Source: Tubiluchus corallicola (taxonomy: Eukaryota > Priapulida > Priapulimorpha > Priapulimorphida > Tubiluchidae). From it: a DNA stretch of 63,351 nt. Where the stretch lies: positions 1 through 63,351 of the forward strand of contig JAQGDQ010001094.1 in the NCBI GenBank assembly GCA_030141605.1, read 5' to 3'. The translations under genes were made by a program, and so were the position numbers. Positions 11,315-21,988 of this stretch are shown one piece after another; the first letter of the stretch is position 1; each line of letters starts with the position of its first letter. The notes below the pieces were generated by a model. That model searched no databases. It was not told where the DNA came from and saw nothing but the letters and a program-made list of their open reading frames with translations.

Positions 11315-14300
11315 GTTGGTGTGTGAATAGCAGTTGCGTAAATTTAACATATTTACAGTGAGAGTTGTAAAAAATAAATAGACACCAAACGCACTGCTGT
11401 CTTGCTTGTTTTTCTTAAACTTGGCTTCATACTTACGTTTCACTTTGTTCTGGTTTTCTTTTCCTTTTTCGTTCTTTCTTTTTGGGCGGTTCTCTTTCTC
11501 CCAGTAAGTTGCTTGGACATTTGTAACTTAAGTGTCCCTCTTCCTAAGATAAAATGTCAAAACAAAAGAGGTCAGTCTTGCTGGGATATAGATTATAACT
11601 CCCAAATGGAAAGTGATAACTTTGATCATTCAACTATCTTTTGTCAAAAACCTACAAAAATTTACATTGAGACATGCTTAGAAATATGTCCAAGGCCATA
11701 TATAAAAGTTACTGCACAGATTCAAGTAATTTATTATTTTTCTCACATTTTAGTAACAGTGTAAACAACTAATAGGTGTCAAATTGGGTAGCATAAATAG
11801 CGCCTAGATCAGGGGTGTGCAAATTGCGGCCCGCCGAGAGAATTTGTGCGGCCCGCGAAGAGATTTGTCAACCTAATGAAAGTGCAGCCCAGGCGATTAA
11901 TTGAGTGTATCCAGCTGAAGTCTGTGCCACGATCCCAAAGATAGTGCGGGTAGTTTTTTCTACTAGATCGGATGCCATTAACCCTTACAAGATGGTTGTA
12001 GCTTAATGTCACTGTACTACACAGACTGTGTGATACACATTACTAATATGCATTGTATTGAAATTACCACTATCTGTCCTGAAAGTAGAAATACATGGTT
12101 TGTAATATAAATTTTAATAACTTCTAAAATAGTTTCTTGAGTGTAGTAGTAATGATGTATGCAGGTCGGATGCAAAAAAATCATTATTAGGTCCTTCTGT
12201 ACTTGGCTCCTTGATCAAACTGCCTGTAGCCTGCAGGAATTGCGGGAAAGTTTAATGTGGCCCGGCTAGTCAGATAATTTGCACACCCCTGTCCTAGAGG
12301 TTTACAGTTGCAATGCAAATGGATGGAAACTCCTTATTTCTAGAATTTTATTGCTTAGGAATAATAATAATAATAATACAATTAATTATTACACCACATT
12401 CATAGCATCGAGATTTGTCAGGGTAAGTTCTTCGTCTAATGAATTCTGGCGCTCGTCCATTGTCTGCTGCTATACTGCACTTTATTGTTCGACCAAACAT
12501 CTGAAATGGTAAGCAGTAATATTCAAAATGTCTCCATTATAAGTATGATGTAGAAGCAGGAAGAAATGCAAATGTGCAAGCAGGGCCAATTTCAGCCTAA
12601 GCGAGATGTAGGGGGTGTGAGGTCCCACGGGGGGGGGGCACCACCATGGTTGGCGGCCAGAAAATTTTTGAACTGCTAGAACGTCGGAGAAGCATTTTCG
12701 AAGAGAAAATATGGAGTTATACAGTTGTTAAAGGAAAGAACAATTGAAAGAAGAACTGCTTTATTCTCAAGACCAGTCCTTAATACTTGTCAAATAGTCA
12801 AATGAAAAACAACATCTTTGCAATATGTAATACCGTACTCTCGCTTTCGTACAAGCCGGTGTTAGAAATTCCGAAATTGAAAACAGCTGAACATCGGCAC
12901 CGAGCCGCACAAGGCAAATGGCGCTCATGCGGCAAGAGAGAGAGGAGGCAGTATGTTCGCATAAAGCAAAAAAGTGTTACCTCGGCGTGAGGCCCCCCTG
13001 GAGGGTGAGGCCCCGGGGAAGTATCCACACTCCCCCCCTTTAAATAGGCCCTGTGTGCAAGCTCTGATAGTGCATTGATGACTTCCATTACAACAGCTCA
13101 AATACCAGAGTTCTGTGCATGAAGTAATAATTAAAAGGGAAGAAAATGAAATTTTGAAGTATTTTCCAAAATATTTCCACACGAAGTTATAGTTTTGTTT
13201 AACTGCTTAAAAGATTTGTGTAATAGAAAAAGAAATTTCCTAATGATTTAAAATGTTCACACCAGCTGGTAAAATGGCACTGCATTGCCATCTCAGAGTA
13301 TAAAATTGGCTCACCAAAAACACGTTACTAATCTTATTGACAACGTAAGGTAATTTAAAATTTTGCTTAGTTAGTGAAGAGTATGCTACAAATGTTCTAA
13401 TCAGGGATGAGAATGACAAATTGCTCTGAAACAGGCCGGGGGTTCAGGGAGGCGAAGCAACAAATTGCAATTTTGTGACCATAGAGAGCCTCTAAGTGGA
13501 CTTAAAATATCAGTTACCTTGTTTCATGCATAATTTAAAATACCCAACTATCAAGGATACATGATACCTAATTGTCTCAAAAACGCCTAAGTACTGGCCG
13601 CTCCTATGCAAAAGTATATAAAAACTGTCTAGAATTGACTCAAATAACTCCGCACAATTGATTCTATATTTTTATATATAGAGATATACACGTGGTTACA
13701 CTGATGTATGTCATGTAAACAAAGTGACGGCCTGCCACCTAGCGGTCAGCTTGTGAAATAATGCACTGGGTCCGTAAAAATTTTCTCAACGAATTCACGC
13801 GATTTACAAAAATGGCACTACTGGTCTTCCAAAAACTCGGAATTCCGCATATCCGCGGAAAATTCTCATCCCTGATTCTAATTATGTTTTCCAACTTTAC
13901 ACAGTATTATCTAAACCTGTTTCGAACAACTTACCATTAAAACGGCTACACCTAGTAGTCAGAATTTGACAGAATTCATGTCATATGTCAGAATTTAAAT
14001 TTACGAGTTTTATACAGGTTTACTGCTAATGTAAACACGGTAAGGCAGCACGTAAGTGATACAAAATTTCAAAAGGACTTTTTAAAGCACTCACCATCGT
14101 GTTGTTACATGCACGAACACATTTATGCGCAGAATCTCGATCCAAAAACAACACGAATGCAACACCCTTGCTTTCGCGAGTCATCCTATCCTTCACAACT
14201 GTTACCCTAAACACAAGATCATTAGTCATTAAAATGAACATCAAACGTAAATTTCAGTTCAGGGTTATTGAATTAATTTGTCATTGCATACGTGATAAAT

Positions 14301-16970
14301 AGCCATCCTGATTTAACCTCTAGAACAAACTATTTAATTTGCTAAAGTAGGCACCGCTTAATAGACTCACTTTGGGACCGAAGTGTTTTCACCCAATTAA
14401 CCAACCGAACCGACTAACCGGTGTAGTACAGGGATGAGAATGACAAATACTAAAAAAACTCTGAAACAGGCCGGGGGCTTTGGTGCAATTTTGTGACCAT
14501 AGAGAGCCTCCAAGTGGAGTTAAAATATCAGTTACCTTGTTTCATGCATAATTTAAAATACCCAACTATCAAGGATACATGATACCTAATTTTCTCAAAA
14601 ACGTCTAAGTACTGGCAGCTCCTATGCAAAAGTATATAAAAACTGTCTGCAATTGACTCAAATAACTCCGCACAATTGATTCTATATTTTTATACATAAA
14701 GATGTACACGTGGTTACACTGATGTACATGATGTAAACAAAGTGACGGCCTGCCGACTAGCGGTCAGCTTGTGAAATAATGTACTGGCTCCGTAAAAATT
14801 TTCTCAACGAATTTATGTGATTTACAAAAATGGCACTACTGGTCTTCCAAAAACTCGGAATTCCGCGTATCCGCGGAAAATTCTCATCTCCGGTAGTATT
14901 ACTGGTATAGAAGTATGAGTCATCAGCTTAGTATGCACTGCAAAGGTTTTTACTTTCATTTTAGAAACGAAGTAATGCCTAAATTCCTTCGTGCAGTGCT
15001 TCGTCTAAGCTCACGCTTGCTATAATTGTGACATACTTACTGTACTGTTACCTGCATCGCAGGCATAACGGCAACATCTAACTGATTCCAACTGAATTCT
15101 GGCAAAGATAGTCGGGGCTTTAAAAGCAAATCGCTAAGCAAGTGATTAGATGTTTAGCTTCCAGGAATTCTTGAGTAACGAGGTTAATTGCAGTGGACGG
15201 GTGGGTCAAAGCAAACCATTAGACTAGGATATTAGTGTATAATAAACGTTCCTGCTTACAAACAAAACTGTATTTAACATGATTGTTTCTATGTATATTA
15301 AAGGACAAAAGCGAATAAAGATGATATAAAAGTCATAAAAGTTTATTTACTGAGTCACTTATGCGGAATTATTTGAGTCAATTACCAACACGCAAGGATT
15401 CATCATCATCATCCAATGAATCACACGTCCAGTGACATGATTCTGCTCACCTCCCTAAGCCAGGACTCCCTACTCACCAGTCGGTAGTCTGCTGGCAACA
15501 GAAGACGACATATCAAGACGGAAGATTATGACATTATCAGCTTACTCAAAACTCACAAAAGTTTTTGAGAACAGGAAGGTTTTTTTGGAAACAAAAATTA
15601 AAATGTTCTCAGCCTTAGTTGAAACTGTATTTCTGTATAACTCTGAGCTCTGGACATTAAAAGCAAATCATAAAGCTGAAATCGATGCGTTTCAAAGGCG
15701 AAATTACAGAAAGATTTTGGGTATTAGATGGCCAAAGAAAATTTCAAACAAAGATCTATAAGAAAAAATAAAAGAAGAACCTTGGACAAGAAAAATAAAA
15801 AGACGCCGTTTAAGATGGATTGAGCATATGCTTAGAGTACCTGATGATATTCCAGTGAAGACAGCTCTTCAACAAGCCATAGAACCAGCTAAAAAACCTG
15901 CAGGAGGACAAATGTTAACATATTTAGATTTTGCACAGAAAGATTTAAACACTTCAGCATTGATGCTTAGAAATATGCAGGGATTGAAAGCGATGCCTTT
16001 TCCAGCAATGTGGGAAATCATGGATTGGCGTGGTTGAATCGCAGGTGGTTTTCAATGCGCGTGTGCTCCATCAGTTTTGTGATAGCTGTTGCCTAAACAT
16101 TATAGCGTTACTTTAATGGGAGTCAATTTTTTTAGCATCGAGTGTCTTGGGCGCCAAGTAGCCCACCAGCCGAAGTAGGACGCGCCGTACATGGGCTGCC
16201 CAAGTAGGACACTAGAGACAGGTCACAAATTGAGTCGTTAACCGTACTGGCAGCGTCCGTTGTCCTTGTTTATTTAATAATAATAACTGAAAACGTCAAA
16301 AACATTGAATAATTTATTATACATCTGGTAAAATAAAAGAATCTTATTTTGAGTGCATAAAATTTCCAATATTAAATTTGGCTTCGATATTAATCTTTTT
16401 GAAGTTACATAAACTCACTTCTTAGGCGATTCCAACATTTGCTTAAGGTATATTATTCAGACAAGTGACCCGTTTCACTACCTCTTGGACAAATTATTGT
16501 TTTCTACTAAGTAAATGGACTAGCGAGTTATGTGCCCTACATAGTTCCCCTCTTTAAAACATTAGATACTTAGTTGAATGTTATGATGATATTAATGGAG
16601 CTGATAATAATGATGATATTACTGCAAAAAACACATTGTAAATTGTCAAGGAGTATCCATCATTATTATAAAGTTATTTTTTTCTAAAACATAATGTCAT
16701 AATGCTCGACAGCAATCGCCAGTGTCCTACTTGTGCTGCCCATGTAGGACGCTGCTTTTCCGCAAATTTAGCACATGAATTTTACCGGAACTGTCCTACT
16801 TCGGCTAGTGATTTACTCGGCGCCCTACACTTCTATTAAATAGCCAGCCATACATACTTTACAACTTTTCCATGTCTTTCGAAGATCTTATGCAGATCGT
16901 TGTTTGTCAAGGAAAACGGTAGGTTTGACACATAGACAGTGCTCTTACTTGGTGCCAGGTTTCCACTCAT
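8609..16970 (-). CDS. ZCRB1: Zinc finger CCHC and RRM protein 1 (U11/U12-31K), 6 coding exons
   Basis: Exons in transcript order are 16970-16858, 14206-14095, 12500-12393, 11543-11437, 10451-10364 and 8752-8609 (672 nt, 223 residues; human about 217). The RRM (residues ~10-88) has RNP2 TVYVSNLPF and RNP1 SKGVAFVLF. The CCHC knuckle [14 protein letters not shown] (CX2CX4HX4C) spans exons 3 and 4. A basic run ([12 protein letters not shown]), an acidic stretch ([13 protein letters not shown]) and a tail ending [14 protein letters not shown] follow, in the same order as human ZCRB1. Known role: 31K subunit of the U11/U12 di-snRNP of the minor spliceosome. All introns look U2-type GT-AG. Transcription diverges from the DH44-like gene. 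Phases agree at every junction. Confidence 0.96.
9187..10363. other. ZCRB1 intron 5
   Basis: No exon or transposon end is recognised except that 10121-10312 is also found, in the same orientation, at 36663-36853. That block is an interspersed repeat of unknown class. Confidence 0.5.
10364..10451 (-). CDS. ZCRB1: ZCRB1 exon 5
   Basis: Acceptor TTGCAG, donor CAG|GTAAAT. Encodes [20 protein letters not shown] then SLSAAIMYQ; the acidic SLSxAI segment matches the human protein. Too short for ordinary ORF detection. Confidence 0.92.
10680..11144. mobile_element. piggyBac-like MITE, copy 1
   Basis: Flanked by TTAA at both ends (10680-10683 and 11141-11144), with terminal CCCTTT...AAAGGG and two copies of a palindrome of the type GTATCCCACGGGATAC. 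No transposase frame. TTAA duplication and CCC...GGG ends are characteristic of piggyBac elements. Other copies: 19276, 44019, 46898. Confidence 0.75.
11241..11314. repeat. (CT)n microsatellite
   Basis: Interrupted CT dinucleotide tract in ZCRB1 intron 4, about 120 bp from the exon 4 donor. The minus-strand RE-repeat open frame is a by-product. Confidence 0.95.
11437..11543 (-). CDS. ZCRB1: ZCRB1 exon 4 (second half of CCHC knuckle, basic linker)
   Basis: Acceptor TATCTTAG, donor GTAAGTATG. Encodes [20 protein letters not shown] and the lysine/arginine-rich linker. Confidence 0.94.
11810..12291. mobile_element. hAT-like MITE (GCGGCCCGC family)
   Basis: Inverted termini CAGGGGTGTGCAAATT and AATTTGCACACCCCTG with flanking 8-mers GCCTAGAT and TCCTAGAG that share six central bases (decayed TSD). 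No transposase. A second, 3'-truncated copy starts at 29541. Confidence 0.75.
12393..12500 (-). CDS. ZCRB1: ZCRB1 exon 3 (end of RRM, first half of CCHC)
   Basis: 36 codons, [20 protein letters not shown] to SRCYECG; acceptor ATTTCAG, donor GTAATA. An (AAT)n microsatellite follows within 20 bp of the donor. Confidence 0.94.
12581..13053. mobile_element. hAT MITE (CAGGGCC family) copy 1, exact TSD
   Basis: Termini CAGGGCCAATTTCAG and AATAGGCCCTG; exact 8-bp TSD TGTGCAAG at 12573-12580 and 13054-13061. Contains poly-G runs and a purine-rich stretch, no transposase. Other copies: 34249-34651, 45973-46344, and a truncated one at 53865. Confidence 0.88.
13402..13874. mobile_element. hAT-like MITE (CAGGGATGAGAAT family) copy 1
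   Basis: Termini CAGGGATGAGAATGACAAA and AAAATTCTCATCCCTG; flanks GTTCTAAT and ATTCTAAT differ at one of eight bases. Same orientation and near-identical body as the copy at 14429-14892, only 0.55 kb away. Confidence 0.8.
14095..14206 (-). CDS. ZCRB1: ZCRB1 exon 2 (central RRM, RNP1)
   Basis: Acceptor GTGTTTAG, donor ATG|GTGAGT. Encodes [20 protein letters not shown] and [17 protein letters not shown]; the RNP1 octamer KGVAFVLF is intact. Confidence 0.95.
14429..14892. mobile_element. hAT-like MITE (CAGGGATGAGAAT family) copy 2
   Basis: Same sequence as 13402-13874 with a small deletion near the left end and a decayed right terminus (TCTCATCTCCG). Lies in ZCRB1 intron 1 (between exons 16858-16970 and 14095-14206), whereas copy 1 lies in intron 2. 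Confidence 0.75.
15395..16000 (+). mobile_element. LINE 3'-end fragment, family A
   Basis: The frame reads [20 protein letters not shown], then [20 protein letters not shown], one in-frame stop near 15761, [20 protein letters not shown] and [17 protein letters not shown]. These are the hallmarks of a LINE reverse transcriptase C-terminal region (L-Y-x-x-E-x-W-T-L). Truncated at both ends. Confidence 0.75.
16141..16832. mobile_element. Unclassified TIR element
   Basis: The left end (GTGTCTTGGGCGCC...AGCCGAAGTAGGAC) and the reverse complement of the right end (GTGTAGGGCGCC...AGCCGAAGTAGGAC) form a roughly 45-bp imperfect inverted repeat. Additional CCTACTTG...GCCCATGTAGGAC inverted motifs lie inside. 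No coding frame or clear TSD. It ends 24 bp downstream of the ZCRB1 exon 1 donor. Confidence 0.6.
16858..16970 (-). CDS. ZCRB1: ZCRB1 exon 1 (start codon, RNP2)
   Basis: ATG at 16970-16968, [20 protein letters not shown] and [17 protein letters not shown]; donor GTATGT. N-terminal match to the human protein is nearly residue for residue. Confidence 0.95.
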
Positions 16971-18128
16971 CGTGCTTATTTACCCAAGGAAGTTAGTTTG
17001 AATCAATCTGTGACTGATTAAAACCAACGCACTGTAAACTTCACATTCTAACAAATTTGATAATTGGCTAAGATGTATTAACTGATAATTAAACAGTTCC
17101 GTTTAGACATCGCAACACCTTAAAAAAATAACATTCGGTTTATAGAAATTTGTTGACATGCGAACCCTTCCAAGCAACATCATTTTACAAGTAACAAGAG
17201 AGGATATCTTTATTTTCGGTATCGTTCTGAAATGGTTTTCTCCCACGCCGTATCCTGGTAATATTTTACGAAACGTCAATTACTGTAAATTAAGATCAGT
17301 AATACAATTACGGAATAAATTTTGCACCACAGAAAAGGAGAGGAAAGGAGAACTAAAACGGTACGGAAGGGGAAAACGGAGGGAAAGAGAGAAAGAGCAG
17401 AGAGAAAAGAGAGAAGAAGGGATTTGACAAAAACTGATGCCCATGCATCTTCTCATCTTCTTTATAGCAGTACCGGTGAGCAATTTTTAAGCATACGCAC
17501 TGCATGTACAAAAACGTTAATGAATGTCATAAATTACCAATGATTTTTTCATGAATGGCTTATTACATCATAAACATGTCTATTAGCAGGTTAGATGTTC
17601 ATGTAGGAATAAACACTGATAAAATGACAACGAACTGACATTTAATGGGGGCCACTTCCCTACCTATGCAGCATAAAAAGAAGCAATGTACGTTTGCTTG
17701 TGTAAATATAGGCTTGTTCTTAGGTATACAATTTTTGATATATGTTTGACACCAAAGAACAGTTTAACAAAAAATGACAGAGCATTGTAGAAAAGTGTAC
17801 AATAATGTTCACCCCTATCATTGTCTCCAAAGTGCCATTGGAAAAGAGGTTAATACCATGCGTGTAAAGCGCAGTCATAATTTAAAATGATGCACACCTG
17901 AGTAAAGTTCATTTATGTGAAGAAAACTGACTTCCTGCTTTGCGGGCTCTAGGGTTTCTTGTGTAAACGTGAACTATGACAGGTTTTAAATGGCGACTGT
18001 CATCAACAAAACGAGTTCTGATAACATAAAACCCAAAAGATGGCCATAAGTTAAAACTGTCAAGTTTGAATAACATTGTGTGCATTGTAAAAAATGCTGA
18101 AAACTGTTGGGTGAATCAAAAATTAAAC

Positions 18129-18920
18129 ATGTCTGATAAATATAAGCTGTTATTTATACTGTTTGTGTCTTATTGCACCACATGTATATTTTCAACTGGT
18201 GAAAGTGAAGTTGTGGACAACATGTTGAGTGAAAATAATGACCAGGTGCCAGAGGAAAACAGTCCAGTGCTCCAAAACCGCATGATGCAGAAAGTTTGCA
18301 CTGGCATTTGCAGAAAATTTTTAACACAGACGAATGAAGAAAATTTAAAGGAAAAAGATTCATTACAAGAAAAGGGCAAAAAATGGTTTCTGCTTTCACA
18401 GGAAAGGCATAGAGGAAATCTTCGAAAGCGAAACGTCTTACTGAACAGTCTCCTGAACATCCGCAAATACAGTCAGCCTCAAATATGGTTTAAGACCCGG
18501 ATGTATATGTTGGCCTTCAAAATCAGGACCTGTAGACCTGACTACATTGAGAAAGAAATTTTCATCAATGGGCTCTGCAAGTTGTGCTGCAACTCTCTAA
18601 AGTTGAACATACACCAAATTAAAGAGCAAAAAAATCCACTGCCCCGGGACAAAATCAGAACAGCAGAAAACTCTTGGCGACTCAAGGTCCATGGCATTGA
18701 CAAGAAGCAACAAATACTACTGCCAGAACAAAATTCCTCATTTGTTAATGGGTTTACTGCAGTGCTTAAGCAGGGTAAACGTGCTCCTACTTTATCAGTT
18801 GTAAATCCACTCACTGTATTACGTAAACAGTTAGCTCTAGAAACTGCCAGACAACAAATTCGAAAGAATCAATTGTATTTACAGAAGAACAGAAAATTGT
18901 TGTCTGAAATTGGTAAATGA
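18129..18920 (+). CDS. DH44 / CRF-like diuretic hormone prohormone
   Basis: A single-exon frame of 263 residues from the ATG at 18129; an in-frame ATG at 18066 would add 21 residues ahead of the signal peptide. MSDKYKLLFILFVSYCTTCI is a plausible secretory signal peptide, cleaved after about residue 22. The last 45 codons read KQGKR, APTLSVVNPLTVLRKQL, then ETARQQIRKNQ, KNRKLLSEI, G-K-stop. The GKR convertase site, the LSxVNPLxVLR core, the helical amphipathic body and the amidation Gly match arthropod DH44 (the CRF/urocortin homologue). Predicted mature hormone: 43 residues, residues 219-261, C-terminally amidated. Known role: class B GPCR ligand controlling fluid secretion, feeding and clock output. 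The spacer (residues ~23-213) is unfamiliar, contains other basic sites (GKK, LRKR) and a CxLCC motif. AATAAA lies at 19046 and 19056. Confidence 0.88.
   Translation: MSDKYKLLFILFVSYCTTCIFSTGESEVVDNMLSENNDQVPEENSPVLQNRMMQKVCTGICRKFLTQTNEENLKEKDSLQEKGKKWFLLSQERHRGNLRKRNVLLNSLLNIRKYSQPQIWFKTRMYMLAFKIRTCRPDYIEKEIFINGLCKLCCNSLKLNIHQIKEQKNPLPRDKIRTAENSWRLKVHGIDKKQQILLPEQNSSFVNGFTAVLKQGKRAPTLSVVNPLTVLRKQLALETARQQIRKNQLYLQKNRKLLSEIGK
18783..18911 (+). other. Predicted mature DH44-like peptide (43 aa, amidated)
   Basis: Codons between the GKR site (18774-18782) and the amidation Gly (18912-18914). It starts APTLSVVNPL and ends LLSEI. The Gly is followed by one Lys and the stop codon, so processing at the C-terminus needs only carboxypeptidase trimming and amidation. 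Exact N-terminus is inference. Confidence 0.8.
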
Positions 18921-19275
18921 ATCACCAATATTACATTAAAAATCTCTAATTTTTAGGCCTAAAATTAGAGTTATGAAAATGCAGACACAGAAAAATGATG
19001 CATAATAGGTTTTTCATAATTCATTTCTTGTTTATTTATAAAAGTAATAAATCTAAATAAATTCATTTTCTTATTAACAATAAGGATTTTGTTTAGACGT
19101 CACAGATTTTTTTTCCGAACCATTTGTGATTTGTTTGACAATGATAAATATTGCTAGACTTTACGAGCAAACACGTGGAATATATACGAATCCAGCAGTG
19201 CAGAGCTGGCTTATTGGCTAGAGTAGGCCAATAATATTCGGTCTAAAACCAAATAACAGGCAACTGATAAAAGTT

Positions 19276-19743
19276 TTAACCCTTTCATACCCGTTGTATC
19301 CCGCGGGATACGAAAATATTTTCTGCCTATAAAATTAATAAAATCTTAAAACTGAGAGTTATTTGGTCTGTTAATAGTTATTTTGATTTAAGCCAATAAC
19401 AATAGACTAAAAATGGTGATAAAATGGCAAACTAGAAAATCTACATTGCATAAAAAACTGCGCAAGGTACAGTACTTTAGAGACGACTTTGTACACATCA
19501 GCATAGTATACATAGTAAATGTCTTAAATACTTTAAAAAATTATCAGCAGTTGCAAAAAGAAACACATTTTAGGCTTCCATTGAATCCCAATGTATCCCG
19601 TGGGATACAGGCTATATTTAGCACGCGGGCACAGGTAGAAAAAAATAATTATTATGTGTAAACAAGATGGACATACTGAACAAAAGTACCAAGCCAAGAA
19701 TTTTTTTCTTATTAAAAAAATATTTTGGGACTGAAAGGGTTAA
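19276..19743. mobile_element. piggyBac-like MITE, copy 2
   Basis: TTAA at both ends; CCCTTTCATACCCGTTGTAT start, two GTATCCCGYGGGATAC palindromes, GGACTGAAAGGG end. Opposite in orientation to copy 1; no transposase. Confidence 0.8.
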
Positions 19744-20543
19744 CATATTCTATACACGTTGCACCAACCGTTGCTGTACCAGCAGGTCTTACAGCCATTT
19801 TGGATTCGTGCACATACCTATACGGTAATGAGACTTGAGATTTAATCATGAAATAGAATTTAACATAACCAGTGAAATGTGCACGTAACTGGAAAGTTAG
19901 AGGTATAAACATGACAGTTCTACACAGTTACAGTATCATAAATAAATTATCAAACCTACCTACAAAGGCAAACAAAAATGTAAATAATACTATAATACAC
20001 ATAATATTATATCTTACAAAAGTATGGTCTTTCGTAAATCTAAAACATTAAAAGCAAATTCCAGGCATAGAATTTACACAAACTACAGACAATTACACAA
20101 TTTATAGACTAGTGTGTAAACATAAATTTTATTTTAAAAATAAACTTTAACCAGTATTTTGTTGTTTGCAATTTCCCTGAACTGAGTACGTTGTATACAT
20201 ATACAAGATAATTATGTGCATTTTCACATCGCAAAATTCTCGCTGAAACCACGGTGTGGCAGTAATAAATAATAACTATTATACGTAATAGTAATTAGCA
20301 GCTCATAATAACAAAATTTATTTCACTTACAAGGTGGAAAAATGGATATTTATTACAGCATGATTAAACTAACGAATTTTATAATTTTAAACATAATTGC
20401 AATACCTTTACTTGAAAAGAAGAACGTGGGAGATTGGAGCCAAAATGATTTGGAAATTGAGTAATGATTATAATTTACAACATTCATACAAATTATATTA
20501 TGTAATAACAATTATATTATACAAGTGACTATGCAGGAAATTA
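19744..20543. other. Intergenic, nothing recognised
   Basis: AT-rich sequence without an exon or transposon termini that I can define. Confidence 0.45.
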
Positions 20544-20981
20544 CCGTATTTTCCCGTGTATAAGAGACCCTTTTTTGCTCAGAATTTTCACTTTAAAAAT
20601 AGGGGGTCTCTTATACATGGGAGTAAGTCTTTTCAATAAGATGCATAAATTGTGACACTAATGATTTTAAAGAAATAAGTGCTCTACAACTGTTTTGCGT
20701 GTCGCGTTCGACTATGAAGCGGTTGTAAGCAATACAAGCATCGTGACACAGGCATTATCTCCTCGTTTTCTCTTTTCCTGTTACAGGTTTGCAGGTACGC
20801 ACTTTAATATATACCAGAACTCTTTTTCTACAACACATTAACTGGTTTTATTTTGTTTTCAGTACCGCACTGAGTTGAAAAAAGTTGTACTTTACCCTCT
20901 AAAAATGTCCGTCTGAAAAAACTTTTTTCCAGAATTTTTGCCTAAAAATTGAAGGGGTCTCTTATACACGGGAAAATACGG
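20544..20981. mobile_element. TA-flanked MITE (CCGTATTTTCCCGTGTATAAG ends)
   Basis: Near-perfect TIRs of about 30 bp (CCGTATTTTCCCGTGTATAA and its reverse complement TTATACACGGGAAAATACGG) with TA at each flank. The TA target suggests Tc1/mariner or pogo mobilisation. No transposase. Confidence 0.85.
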
Positions 20982-21988
20982 TATATACATGTGTATAGTA
21001 AACATATTTATCGTATTTGCATGCTGACTGGCCTTATAGAACTTGACAGCAACATTAAAAAATGTTCATACTTCGCATGTGCATTTTGCGTCTGATCACA
21101 CTGAAGCAAAACAGTGAAATAGCTGAATGGTCACGGTATGCGCTTTGCGACAGAAGTTAAGCAACACCCCAAGTTAATAAATGGATGGATGATTGCTTTT
21201 GGACAGTTTCAGCTTTAATAATGCCTTTGGCTATTTAGTTTATTGAGGGAGGATACTCAATCAAACATATTAAGACACATCCAGCTATCAGTACAGTGTC
21301 TCATCTTGCAGTATTTCATTGGTAAAGAGTTAGGCTCTTGTTCAGCCCAGTCATCTATTGTGGACAGATGCGATCCTTGCTCGCAGAATGCAAACTTTAT
21401 AAAAAACAAGGGTAAAAAAACACCTTTGAAAAGAAGCATTGGTGAGATTTTCATGCTGTTTAAATCAATTTTAGTAGAGAGCTAACATTTGATATTTTTC
21501 TACTGCTTATGTCTGTTTCTGTCACATAACATAATGCAACATTTTTTGCGCAATCTCTACCAAGCTCGTAGATCACATGGTGCTATGATAACTGTACATA
21601 AAAGCATAACTTCATTAATGCATAAAAATTCAACATGCATCTTAAATACAAGCAAAAAGATAAGGCAGGTCAAACTCTCCTACCTTGTGCACATTCCCAC
21701 TATGAACCTCTCTAAACTCAGATCTACTTGTTATGAACAGCCAGAACTAGACAGTGGAGTATAATACTAATGATAACAGGTATAAACCACATAAACCGTG
21801 CAATTTTGTTTTTCTTTTTTAATAGGAGTGAAGCATACGGTTTGCCTTTGAAGTAGAACTGAATTTTTGAAAATGAAAATCACATAGGTCTAGCTGCTAA
21901 TAATAAAGCCAAACAAAGATTTATGTATGTAGGTAATAACACATGTAATTTGTTATATGAAATTCAATGCTCAAAAGAGGTCCTATAG

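Noticed and set aside
11180-11443. Minus-strand 87-codon frame at 11180-11443
   Set aside because: A (CT)n translation joined to the last codons of ZCRB1 exon 4 reading past its donor.
12279-12512. Plus-strand frame over 12279-12512
   Set aside because: Shadow of the ZCRB1 exon 3 on the minus strand, which matches the family closely.
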